Shown: positions 15,460-21,594 of the stretch, piece after piece | Numbering within the stretch: position 1 is the stretch's first letter | Layout of the letters: every line of letters begins with the position of its first letter | NCBI GenBank assembly: GCA_002317115.1 | Contig: DCIP01000025.1 | Span: 1-21,594 of the forward strand | DNA: 21,594 nucleotides | From: Candidatus Scybalocola fimicaballi | GTDB lineage: Bacteria; Bacteroidota; Bacteroidia; Bacteroidales; Paludibacteraceae | Reading direction: 5' to 3' | The notes under the pieces: model-generated | The model's input: the letters and a program-made list of their open reading frames with translations, nothing else | Databases searched by the model: none | What the model was told of the DNA's origin: nothing | Program-made: the position numbers and the translations under genes

Positions 15460-15467
15460 CAAAGATA
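15460..15467 (-). promoter_or_regulatory. -7 promoter element of the prmC operon
   Basis: The minus strand reads TATCTTTG, a perfect TAnnTTTG match. Transcription would start near 15453 and give a 5' leader of about 90 nt that crosses the plus-strand promoter at 15406-15413. Confidence 0.5.
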
Positions 15468-15487
15468 AAGTAAAAAAGTTATTCTTG

Positions 15488-16327
15488 ATGAATAAAAATA
15501 AACTTATCACTTTCATACTGAATGACATTTCCGAACTTGACATGCTAACAAAGTGTATGGAGAGTATGGAAACGATTCCGTACGCAATGCACGATCTTGC
15601 TCTTCAAAAGGTAAGAAACATACTGTCGGAGTTTGAGCAGTTAAGTGTTGAAAGCAAAGAAGAGGCTCAACACAATTCAGAGGCTTGTAAGGATGTTAAA
15701 TCATTCGTTGCACCTGAAGTGAATGACTCTGAGAAAAGTGCAGAACCTGTAGTTGAAAAGGTTGAGGTCGCAAAACCACAGATTGAGCAAGAGCAGGTAG
15801 TCAACATAAAGGAAGAGTTGGTTAGTCCAAAGAAAAACGCTACTATTGAAGTTGACGTTACTGCTATAGATACTGTAAAGGTGGCTGCCAAGGAGCCTGA
15901 ACCACAGGTTGTAGAGGAGTTGAAGACTCCAGAGCCAGTGGCTGAGGTAAAAAAGGAGGTGGCTAAACCTGTTGAGCCAGAGGTTCCTTCTCCAGTCAAG
16001 AGAATAGAGAGACCAGCCACAGAGCAGCCTAAGGCTAATGTCGGCAATCCAATCATCACAAATGAGAGATTCAAAGGAAGCCGACGTTTGGAGAGTAGAT
16101 TTGTTACTGATTTGAAGAAAGCTCTAAATCTTAACGACAGATTGCGTTACCAGAGAGAGTTGTTCGGTGGGGATATGTCGTTGTTGAACGCAACAATAGA
16201 GAAGCTGAATGTGATGTCGTCATTACAGGATGCGGAGGCATACGTCGCAGAAAATTTCAATTGGGACACAACTGAAGGGGCTGCTTTAGAGTTTATGGAA
16301 TTGTTGGAAGCAAGATTCACTAACTAG
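15488..16327 (+). CDS. Conserved hypothetical protein with disordered P/E/V/K-rich linker
   Basis: I recognise this as a Bacteroidales conserved hypothetical rather than a named family. It has 279 residues in three parts: a short helical N-terminus (1-55), a low-complexity acidic linker rich in Val, Glu, Pro and Lys (about 56-185), and a conserved C-terminal domain (about 195-279) with DLKKALNLNDRLRYQRELFG, then NATIEKLN and the ending EFMELLEARF. There is no signal peptide or membrane segment, so it is probably cytoplasmic. The ATG at 15488 is chosen because the longer open frame (to 15299) crosses the predicted promoter and overlaps prmC. It lies four bases before rsmI, so the two are co-transcribed. 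This suggests, but does not show, a link with ribosomes or growth. Confidence 0.85.
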   Translation: MNKNKLITFILNDISELDMLTKCMESMETIPYAMHDLALQKVRNILSEFEQLSVESKEEAQHNSEACKDVKSFVAPEVNDSEKSAEPVVEKVEVAKPQIEQEQVVNIKEELVSPKKNATIEVDVTAIDTVKVAAKEPEPQVVEELKTPEPVAEVKKEVAKPVEPEVPSPVKRIERPATEQPKANVGNPIITNERFKGSRRLESRFVTDLKKALNLNDRLRYQRELFGGDMSLLNATIEKLNVMSSLQDAEAYVAENFNWDTTEGAALEFMELLEARFTN

Positions 16328-16331
16328 TGTT

Positions 16332-17051
16332 ATGGCAAAGTTGTATATAGTTCCGACTCCTGTCGGCAATCTTGAAGACATGACATTCAGAGCGGTACGA
16401 GTGTTAAAAGAGGCTGATTTGATATTGGCTGAAGACACTCGCACATCAAGTGTTTTGCTTAAGCATTTTGAGATAGAAAACAAGATGATGTCTCACCACA
16501 AGTTTAATGAGCATCAGACTTGCAATTCTGTAGTGGCTAAGATAAAGTCGGGTGAGAATGTGGCGTTGATCAGTGATGCCGGCACACCTGGAATATCTGA
16601 TCCTGGATTTATGTTGTCGAGAGCATGTGCTGAGGCAGGGGTAGAGGTAGAATGTTTGCCTGGAGCGACTGCATTTGTGCCAGCTATCGTGGATTCCGGA
16701 CTTCCTACAGACAGATTCTGTTTCGAGGGCTTCTTGCCACAGAAGAAGGGCCGTCAGACACGTTTGAAGGAGATTGCTGAAGAAGAACGCACATCTATCA
16801 TATATGAGTCACCTTATCGTGTTGTCAAGACATTGGCTCAACTTGAGGAGATTGCCGGGCCTGACAGAATTGTGTCAGTATCGCGTGAGATATCAAAGAA
16901 GTTTGAGCAAACGGTAAGAGGCAAGGTCTCTGACGTGAAAGCACATTTTGAAGCTAACGAGCCAAAAGGTGAATTTGTGATTGTCATTTCCGGAAAAGAG
17001 AAGGAAAAGGCAAGTAAGAAAAAATATGATACAGAAGAAGACGAAGATTAA
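16332..17051 (+). CDS. rsmI: RsmI, 16S rRNA (cytidine-1402)-2'-O-methyltransferase
   Basis: A SAM-dependent enzyme that adds the 2'-O-methyl group to C1402 in the decoding centre of 16S rRNA. The tetrapyrrole-methylase fold is clear: LYIVPTPVGNLEDMTFRAV from residue 4, AEDTRTSSVLLKHF from 33, SDAGTPGISDPG at 81-92, LPGATAFVPAIVDSGLPTDRF at 109-129, and ESPYR after residue 155. The 239 residues compare with 286 in E. coli: the C-terminal helical extension is absent, which is a common short form. The tail is Lys- and Asp/Glu-rich. It follows the conserved hypothetical gene by four bases in one operon. Confidence 0.96.
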   Translation: MAKLYIVPTPVGNLEDMTFRAVRVLKEADLILAEDTRTSSVLLKHFEIENKMMSHHKFNEHQTCNSVVAKIKSGENVALISDAGTPGISDPGFMLSRACAEAGVEVECLPGATAFVPAIVDSGLPTDRFCFEGFLPQKKGRQTRLKEIAEEERTSIIYESPYRVVKTLAQLEEIAGPDRIVSVSREISKKFEQTVRGKVSDVKAHFEANEPKGEFVIVISGKEKEKASKKKYDTEEDED

Positions 17052-17130
17052 CGTTTTGCGCCTTACGACGATAAATGCGAAAATCCGAATCTCTATACAT
17101 AAACAAGAAATTAAATAAAAAATATATAAA

Positions 17131-17985
17131 ATGAAAAAAGCAATTTTATTCGCATCTGTAGCGCTAGTAGCTGCTACATCTTGCAACCCATGGCAGGGTG
17201 AGATTGATCAGGCGAACAGAACGTCTGACTCTTTGAGAACAGTTTTGGCTGATGAGCGTCAGATTTCTCAGCAGATGTCTGATTTGTTCGAGGAGGTTAA
17301 CGCTAACATGAAGCAGATCAAGGAGGTTGAGCTTGGTATTCTTGACGATAAGGGTCAGGAGGGTGGCACAAACAAGGCTACAATCCAGGAGGATTTCAAG
17401 TTGATCTCTGAGCGTATCCAGCAGAGCAACGACAAGATCAAGGATTTGGAGGAGAGGTTGGAGAAGTCTAACGGACAGCTAAGCGGTCTTCGTGGTACAA
17501 TCAACAAGTTGAAGAAGCAGTTGGCTGAGAGCCAGACTGAGATGGCTAAGCTAAAGGAGGAACTTGAGGCTAAGGATATTAAGATCGCTGACCTTGAGAG
17601 CAAGCACACAGCTGCAATGGCAAGCATCGATTCAGTTAACGCTGTTTCTGCTATGCAGCAGGCTGCAATCGCTGCTCAGGACGCTGAGTTGAACGCTGTT
17701 TACTACTTGGCTGCTGACAAGACTACTTTGAAGAACAAGGGTCTTTTGGAGAAGGCACTTAAGAAGGGTGGTGACATCAAGTCTTCTGACTTTACTAAGG
17801 TTGACAAGAGAGACTTCACAGAGCTTGCTCTTAACACTAAGAAGGCTGTTATCCTTTCTCGTCACCCATTGACATCTTACACTCTTCTTCCAAAGAGCGC
17901 TGAGGACAAGAATTTGGTTTTGAAGATTAAGGACTACAACAAGTTCTGGTCAACTTCTGACTTCTTGATCATCCAGACTAAGTAA
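17131..17985 (+). CDS. Coiled-coil lipoprotein, probably abundant
   Basis: A 284-residue envelope lipoprotein. The signal peptide MKKAILFASVALVAATSC ends with lipidated Cys18, followed by NPWQG; the lack of an acidic tract after the Cys suggests it stays on the periplasmic side. Residues 25-190 are a long coiled coil (for example KDLEERLEKSNGQLSGLRG). The C-terminal 90 residues form a compact domain (NAVYYLAADKTTLKNKGLL, then KFWSTSDFLIIQ) that I associate with a conserved Bacteroidales lipoprotein group without known function. Nearly all Lys codons after the signal peptide are AAG, a stronger bias than in the neighbours, which points to high expression. The leader is very A-rich, and a strong terminator follows. 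No clear -7 element was found. Confidence 0.9.
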   Translation: MKKAILFASVALVAATSCNPWQGEIDQANRTSDSLRTVLADERQISQQMSDLFEEVNANMKQIKEVELGILDDKGQEGGTNKATIQEDFKLISERIQQSNDKIKDLEERLEKSNGQLSGLRGTINKLKKQLAESQTEMAKLKEELEAKDIKIADLESKHTAAMASIDSVNAVSAMQQAAIAAQDAELNAVYYLAADKTTLKNKGLLEKALKKGGDIKSSDFTKVDKRDFTELALNTKKAVILSRHPLTSYTLLPKSAEDKNLVLKIKDYNKFWSTSDFLIIQTK

Positions 17986-18004
17986 TTTTAGTTTAACGAT
18001 TTAT

Positions 18005-18038
18005 AAAATCCCGGCAATGCAAATTGTCGGGATTTTTT
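18005..18038 (+). terminator. Intrinsic terminator after the coiled-coil lipoprotein gene
   Basis: A 14-bp stem (18005-18018 with 18023-18036, one wobble) closes a GCAA (GNRA) tetraloop, and the T-run reaches 18038. Confidence 0.92.
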
Positions 18039-18055
18039 GTTTGATACGGATTGCG

Positions 18056-18086
18056 TTTGAGAGTTGTAGGAAAAATGCTAACTTTG
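18056..18086 (+). promoter_or_regulatory. Promoter of the SAM methyltransferase gene
   Basis: TTTG (18056-18059), a 19-bp spacer and TAACTTTG (18079-18086) match the Bacteroidota consensus exactly. The transcription start would be near 18093, about 15 nt before the ATG. Confidence 0.7.
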
Positions 18087-18107
18087 AGGAATTAAATTTA
18101 ATAGAAT

Positions 18108-18815
18108 ATGAGCGACGCGTATGGTAAGGCCTTGGCCGCATATTTCAACGGCGACAAGAAGACTCGAATCAAAGTTGAAAGCAGTGTGGTGGAGACTGAA
18201 TATTGGAATATTAAGGAGTTCTTCCACACATGGGAGAAAATGAGTGAGATTGAGCAACGTGCATTGAAGCTATGTACTGGCCGCACTCTCGACGTGGGTG
18301 CAGGTTCGGGAAGCCATACGCTTTGGTTGCAGGAGCATGGCGTGGATGCTGAGGCTATTGATGTATCTGCCGGTGCTGTCGACGTGATGAACCAGAGAGG
18401 CGTCAAGAAAGCTCAGATCCGTAATTTCTACGACATAGTTGGAGAGAAATACGATACTCTGTTGATGTTGATGAACGGAGCTGGTATCGCAAAGACGATG
18501 CAGAATCTTCCGTCGTTCCTTAATCATTGCAAGAATTTGCTTGCCGACGGGGGACAAATCGTGATGGATAGCTCCGACCTTATCTATCTCTACACAGATG
18601 AGGATGGCGACGTCGACGCTGAGATTTATGAAGAGCCATACTATGGAGAGATTGATTATACAATTTCCTATAGAGGCGAGAAAGATGAACCTTTTGAATG
18701 GCTTTTCGTTGATTTCAACCGCTTGAATGCTGTTTGTGAGATATGTGGACTAAAAGCTGATAAGGTTTATGAGAACGACCATTACCAGTATTTGGTGGTA
18801 ATTCGTAATGCATAA
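18108..18815 (+). CDS. Class I SAM-dependent methyltransferase
   Basis: A 235-residue Rossmann-fold methyltransferase. Motif I is LDVGAGSGSHTLWL from residue 61, motif II the acidic end of AEAIDVS at 81-87, and the post-I region includes YDTLLMLMNGAGIAKTM; ADGGQIVMDSSDL marks the strand after motif III. The N-terminus (YWNIKEFFHTWEKMSEIEQ) is typical of small-molecule or unassigned methyltransferases. The substrate cannot be told. The last four codons and the stop TAA are made of units of the 7-bp repeat at 18801-18842, so the natural C-terminus may have been replaced or extended by the repeat. The gene has its own promoter and is separated from ddl by the ddl promoter. Confidence 0.9.
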   Translation: MSDAYGKALAAYFNGDKKTRIKVESSVVETEYWNIKEFFHTWEKMSEIEQRALKLCTGRTLDVGAGSGSHTLWLQEHGVDAEAIDVSAGAVDVMNQRGVKKAQIRNFYDIVGEKYDTLLMLMNGAGIAKTMQNLPSFLNHCKNLLADGGQIVMDSSDLIYLYTDEDGDVDAEIYEEPYYGEIDYTISYRGEKDEPFEWLFVDFNRLNAVCEICGLKADKVYENDHYQYLVVIRNA

Positions 18816-18842
18816 TTCGCAATTCATAATGCGTTATTAATT
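18801..18842. repeat. Degenerate 7-bp repeat spanning a stop codon
   Basis: Six 7-base units start at 18801, 18808, 18815, 18822, 18829 and 18836, with plus-strand core ATTCGTA / ATGCATA / ATTCATA. Read on the minus strand in another register they fit G(A/C)ATTNN, the same consensus as in prmC. The first two units hold the final codons of the methyltransferase gene and most of its stop. Confidence 0.7.
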
Positions 18843-18852
18843 TATAATTTGC

Positions 18853-18860
18853 TAAATTTG
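18853..18860 (+). promoter_or_regulatory. -7 promoter element of the ddl-mrp operon
   Basis: TAAATTTG, a perfect TAnnTTTG match, directly follows the 7-bp repeat block. The predicted transcription start near 18867 supports the ATG at 18885 over the in-frame TTG at 18849. Confidence 0.55.
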
Positions 18861-18884
18861 CAAGACAATAAAGTGTATCGAAAA

Positions 18885-19859
18885 ATGAAAAAAAATATTG
18901 CAATCGTAGCAGGTGGCGACCAGTCTGAAGTGGTCGTTTCACTTAAAAGTGCCAAGGGTATCTACTCTTTCATGGACAAGGAGAAGTACAATGTCTATAT
19001 CGTGACTATCATCGGCACAGAATGGAATCTTGAACTTAATGATAAGAAATATCCTGTCGACAAGAATGATTTTTCCGCTATCGTCGACGGTACTAAAATC
19101 AAATTCGACTATGCCTACATCACAATCCATGGTACTCCAGGTGAGGATGGAAAACTTCAGGGCTACTTCGAATTGATGAAGATTCCTTACTCTTCATGTG
19201 GTGTGCTTGCTTCTGCGTTGACTTACAATAAGTTCACTTGCAACACATATTTGAAAAACTTTGGTATTCCTGTAGCAAAGTCATTGCGTTTGAGAAGCGA
19301 GAGCGACTACACAGACAAGGAAATTATTGACGCAGTCGGATTGCCTTGCTTTGTTAAACCAAACGATGGAGGTAGTAGCTTCGGTGTGACTAAGGTCAAG
19401 ACTATCGAGCAGGTTATGCCAGCAGTGAAGAAGGCATTTGCAGAGGGTTCTGAGACTGTTATCGAGAGCTTTATGCAGGGTACAGAGATCACTTGTGGAA
19501 TCTACAAGGCAGGTGGTAAGACAACCGTCTTCCCAATCACTGAGGTAGTGAGCGAGAATGAGTTTTTTGATTACGACGCAAAGTACAAAGGACAGGTTAA
19601 GGAGATCACTCCAGCCCGTATTTCAGAGGAGATCGCTGCAGTTGTACGCAAACAGACAGAGAGAATCTACAATGTGCTTGACGCTCACGGAATCATCCGC
19701 GTCGACTATATCATCTCTGCCGACGGTACTGTAAACCTTCTTGAGGTCAACACAACACCAGGAATGACTCCTACAAGCTTCATTCCACAGCAGGTGGCTG
19801 CAGCAGGCCTTCAGATGAAGGATGTTTTGTCTAACATTATTGAAAACCAGTATAAATAA
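18885..19859 (+). CDS. ddl: D-alanine--D-alanine ligase
   Basis: A 324-residue ATP-grasp enzyme that joins two D-alanines for peptidoglycan precursors in the cytoplasm. Visible motifs are AGGDQSEVVVSLKSA at 9-23 (the GGxSxExxVS substrate loop), HGTPGEDG at 82-89, CFVKPNDGGSSFGV at 155-168 with the ATP-binding Lys and glycine-rich loop, RVDYI at 272-276, and NLLEVNTTPGMT at 284-295 with metal and substrate ligands. ATG at 18885 is chosen because upstream residues precede the family start and the frame there crosses the promoter. The TAA shares its last base with the ATG of mrp (TAATG), so the two genes are translationally coupled. Confidence 0.97.
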   Translation: MKKNIAIVAGGDQSEVVVSLKSAKGIYSFMDKEKYNVYIVTIIGTEWNLELNDKKYPVDKNDFSAIVDGTKIKFDYAYITIHGTPGEDGKLQGYFELMKIPYSSCGVLASALTYNKFTCNTYLKNFGIPVAKSLRLRSESDYTDKEIIDAVGLPCFVKPNDGGSSFGVTKVKTIEQVMPAVKKAFAEGSETVIESFMQGTEITCGIYKAGGKTTVFPITEVVSENEFFDYDAKYKGQVKEITPARISEEIAAVVRKQTERIYNVLDAHGIIRVDYIISADGTVNLLEVNTTPGMTPTSFIPQQVAAAGLQMKDVLSNIIENQYK

Positions 19860-20974
19860 TGGCTTTATATCCAAAATTGATTACAGACGCACTTAGCCAT
19901 GTGCGTTATCCAGGAACAGGAAAAGATGTTGTGACGTCGGAGATGGTGGATGATGATATCCGCATCGAAGGCAACAAAGTCTCTTTTTCTTTGATATTTG
20001 AGAAGGAGAATGATCCGTTTGCAAGATCATTGGTAAAGGCATGTGAGACAGCCATCCTTACTTACGTAGACAAGGATGTGGATATCAAGGGAAATATCAC
20101 ATGCAAATATAAGACAGCCGCTCCAAAGAAGGATCCAGACAATCCGTTGCCAGGCGTGAAGAATATCATTGCTGTATCGTCAGGAAAGGGAGGAGTAGGA
20201 AAGAGCACCGTCTCTGCTAATCTTGCCGTTTCGCTTGCGAAGATGGGTTATAAGGTCGGTTTGCTCGACGCAGATATCTTTGGACCATCAATGCCAAAGA
20301 TGTTCGGACTTGAGGATGCCCGTCCTTACTTGGAGGAGAAGAATGAGCAGGGACGCGAGTTGATCCATCCAGAGGAGAGATACGGCGTCAAATTGTTGTC
20401 TATCGGTTTCTTTGTCAATCCTAATGACGCCGTTCTATGGCGTGGAGGAATGGCGAGCAACGCATTGAAACAACTTATTACAGATGCCAACTGGGGTGAG
20501 TTGGATTACTTCGTGTTGGATTTACCACCAGGTACAAGCGATATCCATTTGACTTTGGTTCAGACACTTGCGTTGACAGGAGCAATCGTAGTCAGCACGC
20601 CTCAAGAGGTAGCCTTGGCAGACGCAAAGAAAGGAATCAGCATGTTTGTTGGAGAGAAAGTCAACGTTCCGATCATCGGATTGGTTGAGAATATGGCATG
20701 GTTCACTCCAGCGGAGTTGCCAAACAACAAGTATTACATCTTTGGAAAGGAAGGATGTAAGAAGTTGGCAGAGAACATGGGAGTCGAATTACTTGGACAA
20801 ATTCCAATAGTTCAGTCTATTTGCGAGTGTGGCGACAATGGTGCGCCTGCAGCTTTGAAAGATGATACAATCACATCTCAGGCATTCATGAACTTGGCAT
20901 CAAGAGTTGTGACAAAAGTTGAAGAAATCAACGCTTCTGGAATCAAAACGCAACGAGTAATTACACATAAATAA
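19859..20974 (+). CDS. mrp: Mrp/ApbC-family P-loop ATPase (Fe-S carrier type) lacking CxxC
   Basis: A 371-residue Mrp/NBP35-family protein, thought to carry or insert Fe-S clusters. Residues 1-85 are the MIP18/DUF59 domain. Residues 100 onward are the ATPase: deviant Walker A SSGKGGVGKST at 107-117, LLDADIFGPSMP at 135-146, DLPPGTSDIHLT at 221-232, and VSTPQEVALADAKKG at 245-259. The segment after VENM (276-279), where many relatives carry the cluster-binding CxxC, reads AWFTPAELPNNKYYIFG and has no Cys. Remaining Cys are 62, 82, 300, 322 and 324; ICEC (321-324) is a CxC and not at the usual place. I believe the replacement is common in Bacteroidota Mrp. Cotranscription with ddl is clear. Confidence 0.95.
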   Translation: MALYPKLITDALSHVRYPGTGKDVVTSEMVDDDIRIEGNKVSFSLIFEKENDPFARSLVKACETAILTYVDKDVDIKGNITCKYKTAAPKKDPDNPLPGVKNIIAVSSGKGGVGKSTVSANLAVSLAKMGYKVGLLDADIFGPSMPKMFGLEDARPYLEEKNEQGRELIHPEERYGVKLLSIGFFVNPNDAVLWRGGMASNALKQLITDANWGELDYFVLDLPPGTSDIHLTLVQTLALTGAIVVSTPQEVALADAKKGISMFVGEKVNVPIIGLVENMAWFTPAELPNNKYYIFGKEGCKKLAENMGVELLGQIPIVQSICECGDNGAPAALKDDTITSQAFMNLASRVVTKVEEINASGIKTQRVITHK

Positions 20975-21005
20975 CAATTATCGTTTTTTATTTCAAAAAA
21001 ATGTT

Positions 21006-21013
21006 TATCTTTG
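21006..21013 (+). promoter_or_regulatory. -7 promoter element of the rhodanese-like lipoprotein gene
   Basis: TATCTTTG, a perfect TAnnTTTG match, 53 bp upstream of the ATG at 21067. Confidence 0.5.
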
Positions 21014-21066
21014 GCACGTCGTTGACATTAAACATGAAGAATTAATTTATAAAGGGTATATAAAAA

Positions 21067-21513
21067 ATGAGAAAGTTAGGTAATTATTTCGTAATGCTAA
21101 CAGTTGCCATTATGGCATTGTTCTGTACATCATGTGGTTCTGATGATGACGAAGAAAAGCTTGGTGCATTCATCGAGTACACAAATCCACAGTCGTTCTA
21201 TGACACTTATAATGCTTACTCGGGAGATAAGGTGTTGATCGATTACCGTTCAGCTGATAAGTATTCTGCAGGTCATTTGAGTGGCGCAGTTAACATGCCT
21301 GCTGATGTTTACAATACACAGTCTGACGATGCTCAGTGGTGTAAGGATCTATTGGCAACGTATCCAACATCTACATGTTTGTTCTTCTACGGTACAGGTT
21401 CATTCGAGATGAACAAGACAGTTGCAGGACGTGCATCAAGAATTGGTTACGGAAAGGAGCATTCACGTATCTATTCAAAGTCTTATGACGATTTGAAGTC
21501 TATTTGGAAGTAA
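21067..21513 (+). CDS. Rhodanese-like lipoprotein without catalytic cysteine
   Basis: A 148-residue lipoprotein. The signal peptide ends at CTSC with lipidated Cys23, followed by GSDDDEE, an acidic tract typical of surface-exported Bacteroidota lipoproteins. Residues 40-148 follow the rhodanese pattern: VLIDYRSADKYSAGHLSGAVNMP at 56-78 (cut here into the familiar DxR, then GHxxGAxN), then the active-site loop region TCLFFYGTGSFEMNKTVAGRA and RIGYG. In an active rhodanese the loop is CxxGxRS; here the catalytic Cys position is Gly109 and the loop reads TGSFEM. Sulfurtransferase activity is therefore unlikely, and the domain may bind a ligand or partner. The gene stands alone between its promoter and a strong terminator. 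Confidence 0.87.
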   Translation: MRKLGNYFVMLTVAIMALFCTSCGSDDDEEKLGAFIEYTNPQSFYDTYNAYSGDKVLIDYRSADKYSAGHLSGAVNMPADVYNTQSDDAQWCKDLLATYPTSTCLFFYGTGSFEMNKTVAGRASRIGYGKEHSRIYSKSYDDLKSIWK

Positions 21514-21532
21514 AATTTCATTTCAGAGATAT

Positions 21533-21562
21533 AAAGGGAAGCAGAAATGCTTCCCTTTTTTT
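21533..21562 (+). terminator. Intrinsic terminator after the rhodanese-like gene
   Basis: A perfect 11-bp stem (21533-21543 with 21548-21558) closes a GAAA (GNRA) tetraloop, and the T-run reaches 21562. The last 32 bases of the window after it show nothing I can identify. Confidence 0.95.
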
Positions 21563-21594
21563 GTAATCTTCAATTGTTAAATGGGGTTATGAGA

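Noticed and set aside
15299..15487. 63-codon N-terminal extension of the hypothetical protein before rsmI
   Set aside because: It overlaps the prmC coding region and crosses the promoter at 15406-15413, so it is not transcribed as one unit.
15364..15543. 60-codon N-terminal extension of PrmC
   Set aside because: It resembles no PrmC N-terminus, and it passes the predicted transcription start near 15453; ATG 15363 fits the family start.

Overview
This window looks like a chromosomal segment of a Bacteroidales (phylum Bacteroidota) bacterium. The signs are: (i) at least twelve perfect copies of the Bacteroidota sigma -7 element TAnnTTTG just upstream of genes, some with a TTTG -33 element 19-21 bp away; (ii) AT-rich leaders without strong Shine-Dalgarno sites; (iii) lipoproteins whose anchor Cys is followed by acidic residues, as in Bacteroidota surface lipoproteins; and (iv) a Rho factor with the long N-terminal insertion seen in this phylum. 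There are no rRNA or tRNA genes, insertion sequences, phage genes or CRISPR arrays. It is mostly housekeeping DNA with a few odd spots.

Layout. Positions 1-5122 (minus strand): a U32-family protein (cut by the window edge) is translationally coupled to a GYF-PrsW membrane protease. Upstream of them lies a 1126-residue RecB-type nuclease/Dna2-like SF1 helicase. Positions 5162-7508: the helicase promoter diverges from that of a secreted histidine-rich protein. A YraN-family protein (minus) is divergent from an AraC-family regulator (plus), with nested inverted repeats between them. Positions 7567-11175 (plus): a 55-residue 2[4Fe-4S] ferredoxin too small for routine ORF lists, then rho with a leader of about 240 nt, then a clostripain-family lipoprotein starting directly behind the rho terminator.

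Positions 11189-15363 (minus): a tightly overlapping operon prmC-recX-CPBP protease-AraC regulator, followed by a GNAT acetyltransferase and a TfoX-like ORF whose reading frames meet abnormally. Positions 15406-17985 (plus): a conserved hypothetical protein with a long disordered linker, rsmI, and a coiled-coil lipoprotein. Positions 18056-21562 (plus): a SAM methyltransferase, ddl coupled to mrp by a one-base overlap, and a rhodanese-like lipoprotein lacking the catalytic Cys. Four strong intrinsic terminators with short loops, including UUCG and GNRA types, close the plus-strand units, and a weaker one follows the His-rich gene.

Functionally the genes cover translation and RNA (rsmI, prmC, rho, possibly U32), DNA maintenance (recX, Dna2-like helicase, YraN), Fe-S and redox chemistry (ferredoxin, mrp), the cell wall (ddl), membrane proteolysis (PrsW, CPBP) and the envelope (four predicted exported proteins). 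I do not see a clear new multi-gene system. The points most worth checking are the GNAT/TfoX frame junction, a degenerate 7-bp periodic repeat that both encodes part of PrmC and supplies the stop codon of the methyltransferase gene, the Rho insertion, the overlapping divergent promoters at prmC, and the catalytically dead rhodanese.
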